A stretch of 11,268 nt of DNA. It comes from CBFHWY01 sp965659675. Its GTDB lineage: Bacteria > Bacteroidota > Bacteroidia > Flavobacteriales_G > Salibacteraceae. Position 1 is the first letter of the stretch. Every line of letters starts with the position of its first letter. The DNA is taken from the NCBI GenBank assembly GCA_965659675.1, contig CBFHWY010000085.1:1-11268 (forward strand). The letters run 5' to 3'. A program made the translations under genes and the position numbers. The notes under the pieces were generated by a model. It searched no databases. It had not been told where the DNA came from and saw only the letters and a list, made by a program, of their open reading frames with translations. Shown piece by piece: positions 1-6,699 of this stretch.

Positions 1-833
1 GCCAGCTCAATATATTCATTGATGGTCACTTTTGTAGGAACAGTTTCCAAATGTTCAAACTCAGTAAGTGCCATCTTCATAAGTAACATATCCATTTGGG
101 CAATGCGTTCTACCTCCCAGTTTCTGGTCTTTTCAGATATCAGGCCAGCATATTCCTCATCAAAAAGAATGCACTTACGGTAAAGGGTTTTGGTAAACAT
201 GGTATCATCTTCTGGATCCTTCAAAACAGGCGGAACCAGGCTATCATAGGCTTTCGAGTCGCGTTTCAGCGACTTGATCGTTTTTGATACGGAGACATTC
301 ACCGCCTCAAGGTCATTTGTCCAATAAATACTTTTCTCTTCAAGAAACTGGATCACCATATCATATCCAACCACATAATCTTCAAAGAACTTCTTCAGGA
401 ATCGTTTGTCTTCATCGAAATCATTTTCCCGACTCGACATATAATTCCCGTAGAGTTCACTTTGTTTTAATTCCCTATAGAGCTTCCGGTTGTTTTCAAA
501 CTCATCTTTCCAATTGACCTTAAGCCTTTCCCTGAGTCGGGTGAGCTCTTCATTGTTTTCAAGGATGGCCATGGCCCGATTATTCACAAACTTCAGGTTC
601 GGATCCAGGTCTTCTCTTGTTGGAACTCGTTTTTGTTTGGCAAGTTCGATATCTGAGCGTGCAATTTCCCAGATCTCAATGAGCAAGTCCATAACATAGA
701 CGTAGAGTTCGAACACACGATCGATGCTCTTCATCATTTCCTTTTCACCTTTTTGCAGGTCGTCGTAACTGCCAGAGTGGAAGCCATACAGCGCCTGAAG
801 AACTTTAACCCTGAGAAATCTTCTATTGAGCAT
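1..833 (-). CDS. nusB: Transcription antitermination factor NusB, Bacteroidota long form (3' end outside window)
   Basis: NusB binds boxA RNA with S10/NusE and supports antitermination, chiefly on rRNA operons. 277 codons are visible and the frame stays open to the window edge. The N-terminus starts MLNRRFLRVKVLQALYGF, the basic first helix typical of the family. Residues about 239-277 hold the conserved C-terminal NusB helices (W239, E242-R243, D248, then TKVTINEYIEL at 267-277), so only some 30-40 residues should be missing. The long charged middle (about 60-235), absent from the ~140-aa E. coli protein, is normal for the Bacteroidota form. The ATG lies inside the stop of the upstream dehydrogenase (TAATG, one-base overlap), which suggests one transcript and coupled translation. 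I see no separate promoter. Confidence 0.93.
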   Translation of the reverse strand, partial: MLNRRFLRVKVLQALYGFHSGSYDDLQKGEKEMMKSIDRVFELYVYVMDLLIEIWEIARSDIELAKQKRVPTREDLDPNLKFVNNRAMAILENNEELTRLRERLKVNWKDEFENNRKLYRELKQSELYGNYMSSRENDFDEDKRFLKKFFEDYVVGYDMVIQFLEEKSIYWTNDLEAVNVSVSKTIKSLKRDSKAYDSLVPPVLKDPEDDTMFTKTLYRKCILFDEEYAGLISEKTRNWEVERIAQMDMLLMKMALTEFEHLETVPTKVTINEYIEL

Positions 834-1930
834 TAAAGACGTTTATTAAGTTCAGCGATGGCGTTTATTCTTTCCTCTGCCATGATATTTGCTGATTTAT
901 AAGTAGGAATCCGATTCTTCTCGGCATGTTCAATGATCCTGATCGTAGTGTCATAGATCTCTTCTGCACCCTTCATAGCTCGGTCTCTGTTGTATCCGTG
1001 CAGTTCAGAATAACAGTTGATCAAACCACCGGCATTGATCAAAAAGTCAGGGGCGTAGAGAATCCCTTCATCCATGATATGCTTACCGTGCACTTCCTCA
1101 TTTGCCAATTGGTTGTTTGCCGCGCCGGCCACGATCTTGCAGCTAAGTTTAGGAATAGTATCATCGTTGATGGTAGCGCCCAAAGCACAGGGAGCGTAGA
1201 TATCCATGTTTACATCATACACCTCATCAGACTTCACTACCTGAACATGCGGATATTTATCTGTAACCTCTTTGATCTTATCATCAAAAATATCGGAGAT
1301 GATCACCTCAGCATGTTCTTTCACAAGATGATCGATGAGGAATTGCCCAACATGTCCGGCACCCTGCACCAAAACGGTTTTTCCTGAAAGGTCGTCATTT
1401 CCCCAAACCTTGTTCGCTGAAGCCTTCATACCCATGTAAACTCCGTAGGCGGTTACAGGTGAAGGATCTCCCCCTCCGCCCAGGTGCTCTGGAACACCGC
1501 TTACATGGTCTGTTTCCATATTGATATATTCCATGTCTTTTGGCGACATCCCTACATCTTCTGCGGTGATATACTTTCCGTTAAGAGAATCGACAAATTT
1601 TCCGAAGCGACGCATCAAAGATTCAGACTTTAGGCTGCGTGAGTCTCCTAAAATAACTGCTTTACCACCGCCGAGGTTCAAGCCGCTGATCGCCGCTTTG
1701 TAGCTCATACCTCTTGAAAGACGGAGAACGTCATTTAGCGCTTCCATTTCATTCTTGTAGGTCCACATACGCGTTCCACCCAGGGCAGGCCCAAGTGTTG
1801 TATCATGTATTGCAATAATTGCTTTTAGTCCTGTGGCTTTATCCTGACAGAATACAACCTGTTCGTGGTTATAGCTCGTCATCGGCTGAAGTACCGGGTC
1901 CAGATTTTGGATTGAATCGACTTTCTCCAT
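833..1930 (-). CDS. Leucine dehydrogenase (Glu/Leu/Phe/Val dehydrogenase family)
   Basis: A 365-aa cytosolic enzyme expected to deaminate branched-chain amino acids oxidatively (L-leucine + NAD+ to 2-ketoisocaproate + ammonia). The N-terminal Glu/Leu/Phe/Val dehydrogenase domain carries the glycine-rich LNLGGGKAVILGD around catalytic K90, with K78 in MSYKAA as the likely substrate carboxylate ligand and ITAEDVGM at 121-128. The Rossmann half has VLVQGAGHVG with GxGxxG at 190-195, and the downstream AGAANNQLA at 268-276. Length fits leucine dehydrogenases (~350-370 aa). The chosen ATG lies just after an in-frame stop four codons upstream, so there is no longer version in this frame. It leads a two-gene unit with nusB. 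Glutamate is a less likely substrate because the protein is much shorter than GdhA; exact preference cannot be read from sequence. Confidence 0.94.
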   Translation of the reverse strand: MEKVDSIQNLDPVLQPMTSYNHEQVVFCQDKATGLKAIIAIHDTTLGPALGGTRMWTYKNEMEALNDVLRLSRGMSYKAAISGLNLGGGKAVILGDSRSLKSESLMRRFGKFVDSLNGKYITAEDVGMSPKDMEYINMETDHVSGVPEHLGGGGDPSPVTAYGVYMGMKASANKVWGNDDLSGKTVLVQGAGHVGQFLIDHLVKEHAEVIISDIFDDKIKEVTDKYPHVQVVKSDEVYDVNMDIYAPCALGATINDDTIPKLSCKIVAGAANNQLANEEVHGKHIMDEGILYAPDFLINAGGLINCYSELHGYNRDRAMKGAEEIYDTTIRIIEHAEKNRIPTYKSANIMAEERINAIAELNKRL

Positions 1931-1931
1931 T

Positions 1932-2006
1932 TCAAAGATCTATTGTAGAAACCCAGGTCGAAATGGTATCAAATGATGCTACCTTTGAACCTGGATTGAT
2001 TTCCAT
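1932..2006 (-). other. Candidate 24-codon leader ORF ahead of the leucine dehydrogenase
   Basis: An ATG 16 nt below the G of a perfect -7 element opens a 24-codon ORF whose TGA ends one base before the dehydrogenase ATG (TGA-A-ATG), in a different frame. Other likely starts here sit at similar distances from their -7 element (15 nt for the SDR gene, 21 nt for DUF3276), so a ribosome could well use it. The peptide ends STWVSTIDL; it holds I, V and L but no run of branched-chain codons, so classic attenuation is not evident. Alternatives are chance, or the old N-terminus of the enzyme split by a frameshift. Confidence 0.35.
1950..1997 (-). promoter_or_regulatory. Stem-loop in the leucine dehydrogenase 5' leader
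   Basis: Arms 1950-1958 and 1989-1997 are inverted repeats. In minus-strand RNA they pair as 5' AAUCCAGGU with ACCUGGGUU, nine base pairs of which one is a U-G wobble; on the plus strand that position would be a C-A mismatch, so the fold suits the dehydrogenase transcript. The 30-nt loop can form a smaller hairpin (AUC-AUUU-GAU, flanked by GGU and ACC). No U-tract follows, so it is not an obvious intrinsic terminator. It lies within the leader ORF and ends about 20 nt before the dehydrogenase start. Confidence 0.4.
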
Positions 2007-2022
2007 AGTTTTACTAGTGCGG

Positions 2023-2030
2023 CAAAAGTA
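2023..2030 (-). promoter_or_regulatory. Bacteroidota -7 element for the leucine dehydrogenase-nusB unit
   Basis: Minus-strand TACTTTTG matches TAnnTTTG exactly and is followed by CCGC. Transcription would begin a few bases downstream, near 2015-2019. I see no good -33 TTG at the expected spacing, so the call rests on the -7 element and its position in a divergent intergenic region. Confidence 0.6.
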
Positions 2031-2068
2031 GCCTTTTTTGAAACTATTTTCCTCGAAGTATCCGTTAA

Positions 2069-3871
2069 ATGAAAAGCCTTCGGTATTTAAATAAGTATCT
2101 CTGGAAATACCGATGGCGGCTAGCTTTCGGAGTACTTTTCGTTGGCATTTCAAATCTCTTTGCGATTTTTCCAGTACAGGTGATCAGGAATGCTTTTGAT
2201 GTAGTGATCGAGACCATCAAGGTCTATCAGGTGTTTGAGGGCTCTGATCTGGCTTCAGCACTGTATGATAACCTCACCAAAGTATTGCTTGCCTTCGGTG
2301 CTTTTGTATTGCTCTTCGCCCTTATTAAAGGCTTTTTTCTTTTCTTGATGAGATACACGATTATCATCATGTCCAGGTTCATTGAGTTTGACCTGAAAAA
2401 TGAGGTATTCAAAAAGTATCAGGAGCTTGATATGGCCTTCTACAAGTCAAATAATACAGGAGACCTCATGAATCGCATCAGTGAGGATGTGAGTCGAGTA
2501 CGAATGTACCTCGGGCCTGCCATCATGTATACGATCAACCTATTTGTGCTTTTCTTTTTGGTGATCGTTACAATGATCAACATCAATCCGAAACTCACCT
2601 TATACGTACTTACTCCCCTTCCGATATTGAGTATCACCATCTACTTTGTAAGCCATATCATCAATCGAAGAAGTGAAAAAGTTCAACGTCAGTTGTCCGT
2701 GCTTTCTACTTTCACCCAGGAGAGCTTCTCAGGGATCCGCGTGCTGAAAGCCTATGGAATGAGCAAATCGAAAGACAGGGATTTCCAAAATGAATGTGAA
2801 CTCTACAAAGACGAATCTCTTTCGCTGGTGAAGGTAAATGCCTTCTTCATGCCTTTGATGATTCTACTCATTGGCATCTCAACGATCATTACCATTTTCA
2901 TTGGAGGCCGACTTGCCATTGCTGGAGAGATCAGTTATGGAAACATTGCCGAATTTGTGATCTACGTGAATATGCTGACCTGGCCGGTTGCTTCATTAGG
3001 GTGGGTCACCTCACTGGTTCAAAGAGCGGCCGCATCACAACAAAGGATCAATGAGTTTCTAGACACTCCAGTAGAGATAAAGTCAGAGTCAGAGTCTAAA
3101 CCATTGGATGTAAAAGGTGAAATAGCGTTTAAGGATGTGCGTTTTCGTTATCCCGACATGGACTTTGATGTCCTCAAGGATTTAAGTTTCAGTATCAAAC
3201 CCGGAGAATCCATTGCCATAATGGGCAAAACAGGAAGTGGAAAATCTTCCATTGCTAATTTGGTATCTCGCCTTTACAGAATTCAGTCTGGACAGATCCT
3301 CATTGATGGAAAGGATATTCAAGAACACTCATTATCGGAATTAAGGAATAGCATAGGTTATGTTCCTCAAGAGGTCTTTCTGTTCTCTTCTTCTATCAAA
3401 GACAATATTTCATTTGGCATCAGGGAAGGTGGGGCAAGTATGGAAGATATCCGGGCTGCAGCCAAAGACGCTCATGTACTTGACAACATCAAGGACTTCC
3501 CGGATGGCTTTGAAACCATGCTTGGAGAAAGAGGCATCACATTATCGGGCGGACAAAAGCAAAGGCTATCCATTGCAAGGGCCATCATTAAGCGCCCAAA
3601 GATCCTTATTCTGGATGACTGCCTGAGTGCCGTAGACACTGAAACAGAAGAGATCATCATTCAGAACTTAAAAAAGATCATGAAGGAGAGCTCTACCATC
3701 ATCATCTCTCATCGCGTATCAAGCGCAAAACATTGTGATCAAATATTATTTCTAGATGATGGAGCGGTGATCGAACATGGAAGTCATGAGGAGCTCATTG
3801 AAAAACGCGGTCAATACTTCGAGCTCTATCAAAAACAGTTAGCTGAATTTGGCGGAGTGAGCGTTAACTAA
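2069..3871 (+). CDS. ABC exporter half-transporter (fused membrane domain and ATPase)
   Basis: A 600-aa inner-membrane ABC exporter half with an N-terminal six-helix domain (hydrophobic segments near 17-36, 72-95, 148-170, 174-196, 256-280 and 292-312) and a C-terminal ATPase from about 350. Visible motifs are Walker A GKTGSGKSS (386-394), Q-loop Q434, signature LSGGQ (492-496), Walker B ILILD (512-516), D-loop SAVD (520-523) and H-loop H548. The residue after the Walker B aspartate is D517, not the usual catalytic glutamate. This occurs in MdlA/BmrC-type halves that pair with a second half-transporter to give one degenerate ATP site. No partner is encoded here. The gene is divergent from the dehydrogenase and I find no clear promoter. 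Substrate unknown: drug, lipid or peptide are all possible. Confidence 0.9.
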   Translation: MKSLRYLNKYLWKYRWRLAFGVLFVGISNLFAIFPVQVIRNAFDVVIETIKVYQVFEGSDLASALYDNLTKVLLAFGAFVLLFALIKGFFLFLMRYTIIIMSRFIEFDLKNEVFKKYQELDMAFYKSNNTGDLMNRISEDVSRVRMYLGPAIMYTINLFVLFFLVIVTMININPKLTLYVLTPLPILSITIYFVSHIINRRSEKVQRQLSVLSTFTQESFSGIRVLKAYGMSKSKDRDFQNECELYKDESLSLVKVNAFFMPLMILLIGISTIITIFIGGRLAIAGEISYGNIAEFVIYVNMLTWPVASLGWVTSLVQRAAASQQRINEFLDTPVEIKSESESKPLDVKGEIAFKDVRFRYPDMDFDVLKDLSFSIKPGESIAIMGKTGSGKSSIANLVSRLYRIQSGQILIDGKDIQEHSLSELRNSIGYVPQEVFLFSSSIKDNISFGIREGGASMEDIRAAAKDAHVLDNIKDFPDGFETMLGERGITLSGGQKQRLSIARAIIKRPKILILDDCLSAVDTETEEIIIQNLKKIMKESSTIIISHRVSSAKHCDQILFLDDGAVIEHGSHEELIEKRGQYFELYQKQLAEFGGVSVN

Positions 3872-3898
3872 ATCGATTTTCTCAAATTGATTTTTCGT

Positions 3899-3906
3899 TA
3901 AATTTG
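3899..3906 (+). promoter_or_regulatory. -7 element for the DUF3276 gene
   Basis: TAAATTTG matches TAnnTTTG exactly and lies 21 nt before the ATG, in the 56-nt gap after the ABC exporter. A T-rich stretch (TTTT at 3877-3880) sits near the expected -33 position but lacks a clean TTG. It would make the DUF3276 gene independent of the exporter. Confidence 0.55.
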
Positions 3907-3927
3907 TTCAGGCACAGCCTTTGAAGC

Positions 3928-4284
3928 ATGGATAATAAGGACAGGAAGGAGGGGCGAGAGAATCGAGAGGTCTACGAAAACGCAGTTAGAGCGGGAAAGC
4001 GAACCTATTTTTTCGATGTAAGAGCAACTCGAAATAAAGACTACTACCTAACCATTACAGAAAGTAAAAAGCGCTTTCACGATGACGGCAGCGTCTCTTA
4101 CCAAAAGCATAAAATATTTCTGTACAAAGAAGATTTTGAGAAGTTTTCTGATGCTTTGAAGGACTCCTTTGCAAAGATCATCGAGCTTAAGAAAGAACGA
4201 GATGAAGACCTCAATGATCAGATCAACGACAAATTTGACGATCTTGATTTTCATCAACTTGGAGATGAGCGAGATGATGAATAG
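3928..4284 (+). CDS. DUF3276 protein, PUR-alpha-like nucleic-acid-binding protein
   Basis: A 118-aa soluble, highly charged protein of a family found across Bacteroidota. The core AGKRTYFFDVRATRNKDYYL (22-41) followed by TITESKKRF and KHKIFLYKEDFEKF (60-73) is the DUF3276 signature, a single PUR-type repeat. PUR proteins bind single-stranded DNA or RNA (for example Borrelia BpuR), so nucleic-acid binding is the best inference; the target is unknown. The tail (about 88-118) is very acidic and lysine/glutamate-rich, probably disordered. It has its own -7 element, is followed by a 136-nt gap before parA, and has no visible Shine-Dalgarno. The start is the only ATG ahead of the conserved core and leaves the usual short charged N-terminus. 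Confidence 0.88.
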   Translation: MDNKDRKEGRENREVYENAVRAGKRTYFFDVRATRNKDYYLTITESKKRFHDDGSVSYQKHKIFLYKEDFEKFSDALKDSFAKIIELKKERDEDLNDQINDKFDDLDFHQLGDERDDE

Positions 4285-4372
4285 CTGAGCTTTATTCTCA
4301 ATCCACAGATTTCTGTTTAAAAAGTCTTTGTAAAAATTAGTCTTGCCCTACAGAAAAGTAGAGCTTTAGAGA

Positions 4373-4380
4373 TACTTTTG
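4373..4380 (+). promoter_or_regulatory. -7 element for the parAB operon
   Basis: TACTTTTG matches TAnnTTTG exactly, 40 nt ahead of the parA ATG. No convincing -33 TTG is seen at 19-21 nt upstream. The rest of the gap 4285-4420 shows no gene, and no hairpin beyond a 4-bp TGAG/CTCA pair just after the DUF3276 stop. Confidence 0.55.
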
Positions 4381-4420
4381 AAACAAGGCGTTCAGTCAAT
4401 TCGCCTCAAACGATTAATTC

Positions 4421-5239
4421 ATGGGAAAAGTAATTTCAGTTGCAAACCAAAAAGGAGGTGTTGGTAAAACTACCACTGCCATTAACCTAGCTGCCTCATT
4501 AGGTGTACTCGAAAAAAAGGTGCTTGTTGTAGACGCAGATCCTCAAGCAAATGCTACTTCAGGCTTAGGCTTCGAACCAAGGAACATCAAGACTTCCATC
4601 TATGAATGCCTCCTGAGCGACATTCATCCAAAGGATATTATTCTGGAAACTACTGCGCCTTATGTTGACATACTTCCTGGACACATTGATCTGGTTGGTG
4701 CGGAGATCGAGATGATCAACACACCGAACAGAGAGAAAATGCTCCGCATGGCGCTAAACAAGGTAAAAGATGATTATGATTTTGTGATCATCGACTGTAG
4801 CCCATCTCTCGGGCTGGTTACGGTAAATGCCCTTACCGCCTCTGATTCAGTGATCATTCCTGTGCAATGTGAATACTTTGCCCTGGAGGGTTTGGGTAAG
4901 CTATTGAACACCATTAAGATCGTGCAAACACTGCTCAACAAAGAACTCGCCATTGAAGGAATGCTGCTGACCATGTACGATCAGCGATTGAGATTAGCAA
5001 ATCAGGTCGTTGAGGAAGTTAAGACACACTTCCAGCAATTGGTGTTTAAAACTGTGATCTTCCGTAATACGCGACTTGGTGAAGCACCCTCACATGGTGT
5101 TTCTATCATCATGCATGATGCTGGAAGCAAAGGTGCTGTCAACTATTTGAATCTGGCCAGAGAGATCCTGCAAAAGAATGACCTTACCCGCATTTCTGAA
5201 GCCGATAAAATCATTGAAATAGGAAATGGCGAGTCCTAA
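4421..5239 (+). CDS. parA: Chromosome-partitioning ATPase ParA (Soj family)
   Basis: A 272-aa ParA/MinD-superfamily ATPase that binds DNA as an ATP dimer and, with ParB, moves origin regions apart. It has the deviant Walker A KGGVGKTT (11-18, with the signature lysine K11 and K16), the A' stretch VVDADPQANATSGLG (36-50, D38 and D40) and the Walker B region FVIIDCSPSLG (121-131, D125). PVQCEYFALEGL (147-158) and the RNTRLGEAPSHG motif (215-226) are standard in chromosomal Soj proteins. There is no N-terminal helix-turn-helix extension, so it is the short chromosomal type rather than a P1-type plasmid ParA. The 3' end overlaps parB by 14 nt, indicating translational coupling. Confidence 0.97.
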   Translation: MGKVISVANQKGGVGKTTTAINLAASLGVLEKKVLVVDADPQANATSGLGFEPRNIKTSIYECLLSDIHPKDIILETTAPYVDILPGHIDLVGAEIEMINTPNREKMLRMALNKVKDDYDFVIIDCSPSLGLVTVNALTASDSVIIPVQCEYFALEGLGKLLNTIKIVQTLLNKELAIEGMLLTMYDQRLRLANQVVEEVKTHFQQLVFKTVIFRNTRLGEAPSHGVSIIMHDAGSKGAVNYLNLAREILQKNDLTRISEADKIIEIGNGES

Positions 5240-6116
5240 AAAACCTGCGCTCGGACGCGGACTTGGCGCTCTCCTGGAAGGTGCTCAGTCTGAACTAAGC
5301 AATCGATATGCTACGGGTGAAGGAATTATCGGATCCATCTCCAAGGTCGCAGTGGAGAAGATCGAGGTTAATCCTTTTCAGCCACGAAAGACCTTTGATA
5401 AAGATGCTTTGATCGAGCTCGCTGAGAGCATTCGCGTTCATGGCTTGATACAACCCATCACTTTGAGGTCAATGGGAGACGGAAGCTTCCAACTGATTTC
5501 TGGTGAAAGAAGATTCAGAGCATCCCAGGCTGCTGGTCTAACTGAGATCCCAGCCTATGTAAGAGTGGCTGATGATCAGGCTATGCTGGAAATGGCCATT
5601 GTTGAAAATATTCAGCGGGAAGATCTTGATCCCGTCGAAGTTGCCATTGGTTATCAGCGCCTACTCGAGGAGTGTGATCTCACCCACGAGCAACTCAGTG
5701 AAAAAGTGAGCAAGAGTCGCTCAAACATCACCAATTACCTCCGACTTTTAAAGCTTCCAGCCACCGTGCAACTGGCATTAAGAGAAAAGGTGATCTCAAT
5801 GGGACATGCCAGAGCATTAATAAACCTTCCTGATGAAGACAGTCAGGTTGAATCTTTGCGCAAGATCATTGAAGGCCAGCTTTCCGTCAGAGATACCGAG
5901 CTACTGAGTAAAAAGGCAAAAGGGAATAGTTCTAAACCTAAAAGCCAGGTTCCACAATTGGATTTTGATGAAAAGCTTCTTCTCTCCAAAGCGAGCGAGC
6001 ACTTACATAAAATGATCGACGTAAAGAAGAATGCAAAAGGAAAGGGAAAGCTCAGTATCTCATTCGATGATCATGATGATTTCCAGCAATTGCTGAAGAA
6101 GATTTTGGGCGAATAG
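5226..6116 (+). CDS. parB: Chromosome-partitioning protein ParB (Spo0J family, CTPase)
   Basis: A 296-aa ParB that loads at parS, spreads as a CTP-dependent clamp and stimulates ParA. The N-terminal KPALGRGLGALL (6-17) is the ParA-activating segment. The nucleotide-binding domain includes NPFQPRK (49-55), HGLIQPI (72-78), the GERRFRA box (93-99) and ENIQRE (127-132). A helix-turn-helix spans roughly 154-178 (EQLSEKVSKSRSNITNYLRL) and recognises parS. After a lysine- and serine-rich linker (229-242), residues 245-296 form the dimerisation domain. The ATG lies within the parA 3' end, preceded by AGGA, one of the few Shine-Dalgarno-like sequences here. No parS copy was found by eye in the window. 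Confidence 0.97.
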   Translation: MASPKKPALGRGLGALLEGAQSELSNRYATGEGIIGSISKVAVEKIEVNPFQPRKTFDKDALIELAESIRVHGLIQPITLRSMGDGSFQLISGERRFRASQAAGLTEIPAYVRVADDQAMLEMAIVENIQREDLDPVEVAIGYQRLLEECDLTHEQLSEKVSKSRSNITNYLRLLKLPATVQLALREKVISMGHARALINLPDEDSQVESLRKIIEGQLSVRDTELLSKKAKGNSSKPKSQVPQLDFDEKLLLSKASEHLHKMIDVKKNAKGKGKLSISFDDHDDFQQLLKKILGE

Positions 6117-6146
6117 CTCAGTTGAACTTTTCGGCATATCAATTGC

Positions 6147-6154
6147 TAACTTTG
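6147..6154 (+). promoter_or_regulatory. -7 element immediately before the DUF5683 gene
   Basis: TAACTTTG followed by CC matches TAnnTTTG exactly. A TTG at 6122-6124 lies 22 nt upstream, slightly long for a -33 partner. Only five bases separate the element from the DUF5683 ATG, so the predicted message has almost no 5' leader. Confidence 0.5.
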
Positions 6155-6159
6155 CCCTC

Positions 6160-6699
6160 ATGCGAAATGTGCTGCTCATCATTGGTCTGCTTCTCAGCTG
6201 GCAAGCTTTTACCCAAAAATCGGATAGTTCCAGGGTGCGTGAGTTCACACCAGACCCTAAGAAGGCATCAACACTTAGTGCAATTGTTCCTGGGGGCGGA
6301 CAGGTATACAATAGAAGTTATTGGAAACTCATTCCCATTTATGCCGGCTTAGGTGCAGGGTTTTACTTTTTCGAAACGCAAAGAAGGGGCTACAGAGACT
6401 TCAAAGACGCCTATATCTCAAGATATGTTGACAGCACAAAAGCGGATCCTTTTCCCGGACAAATTCTGAGTCAGTCTTACCTCAATACAGAAATAGAAGC
6501 ACATCGCAAACGCCTTGAGTTAAGCGTGATTGTAATGGCTGGAATCTATGTCATACAGATCGTTGAAGCAGCCGTGGATGCACATTTGAGCACATTTGAT
6601 GTTAGCGAAGATCTTAGTTTACATCTCAGTCCGCGAGTGGAGCAGTTTGGCGGACAAACCTATACCACTGCTCAGCTCACACTAAAGTTCAAACGATGA
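6160..6699 (+). CDS. DUF5683 membrane/envelope protein
   Basis: A 179-aa protein of a Bacteroidota family usually found between parB and dapB; function unknown. Residues 1-19 look like a signal peptide or N-terminal anchor (MRN plus a hydrophobic run, then AFTQ). The DUF5683 core follows: DPKKASTLSAIVPGGGQVYN (32-51), a hydrophobic hairpin at about 55-71 (WKLIPIYAGLGAGFYFF), a charged middle, then a second membrane segment at about 121-138 leading into EAAVDAHLSTFDVSEDLSL (136-154). The arrangement suggests an inner-membrane protein with loops outside the cytoplasm. The ATG is kept because no other start precedes the hydrophobic segment; codon 4 is GTG, a weaker alternative. Its TGA overlaps the dapB ATG (ATGA). 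Confidence 0.9.
   Translation: MRNVLLIIGLLLSWQAFTQKSDSSRVREFTPDPKKASTLSAIVPGGGQVYNRSYWKLIPIYAGLGAGFYFFETQRRGYRDFKDAYISRYVDSTKADPFPGQILSQSYLNTEIEAHRKRLELSVIVMAGIYVIQIVEAAVDAHLSTFDVSEDLSLHLSPRVEQFGGQTYTTAQLTLKFKR

Noticed and set aside
96..699. Plus-strand ORFs at the left edge
   Set aside because: They are antisense to the NusB coding sequence, which reads continuously on the minus strand with clear family motifs.
926..1387. 153-codon plus-strand ORF antisense to the dehydrogenase
   Set aside because: It lies wholly inside a strongly conserved gene on the other strand and its protein has low-complexity, cysteine-rich composition with no recognisable family.
1932..2153. 73-codon minus-strand ORF spanning the divergent region
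   Set aside because: Its first half overlaps the ABC exporter start and lies upstream of the likely promoter; only the last 24 codons, below the -7 element, are kept as a leader ORF candidate.
4285..4308. Hairpin TGAG/CTCA after the DUF3276 stop as a terminator
   Set aside because: Only four base pairs and no T-tract.
4285..6160. parS site near parAB
   Set aside because: I looked for the 16-bp palindrome centred on CACGTG and found none here or elsewhere in the window by eye; TTTCACG at about 4076 is only a half-site inside the DUF3276 gene.
6060..6311. 83-codon minus-strand ORF over the parB end and DUF5683 start
   Set aside because: It overlaps two well-supported genes and resembles neither a known family nor a plausible protein.
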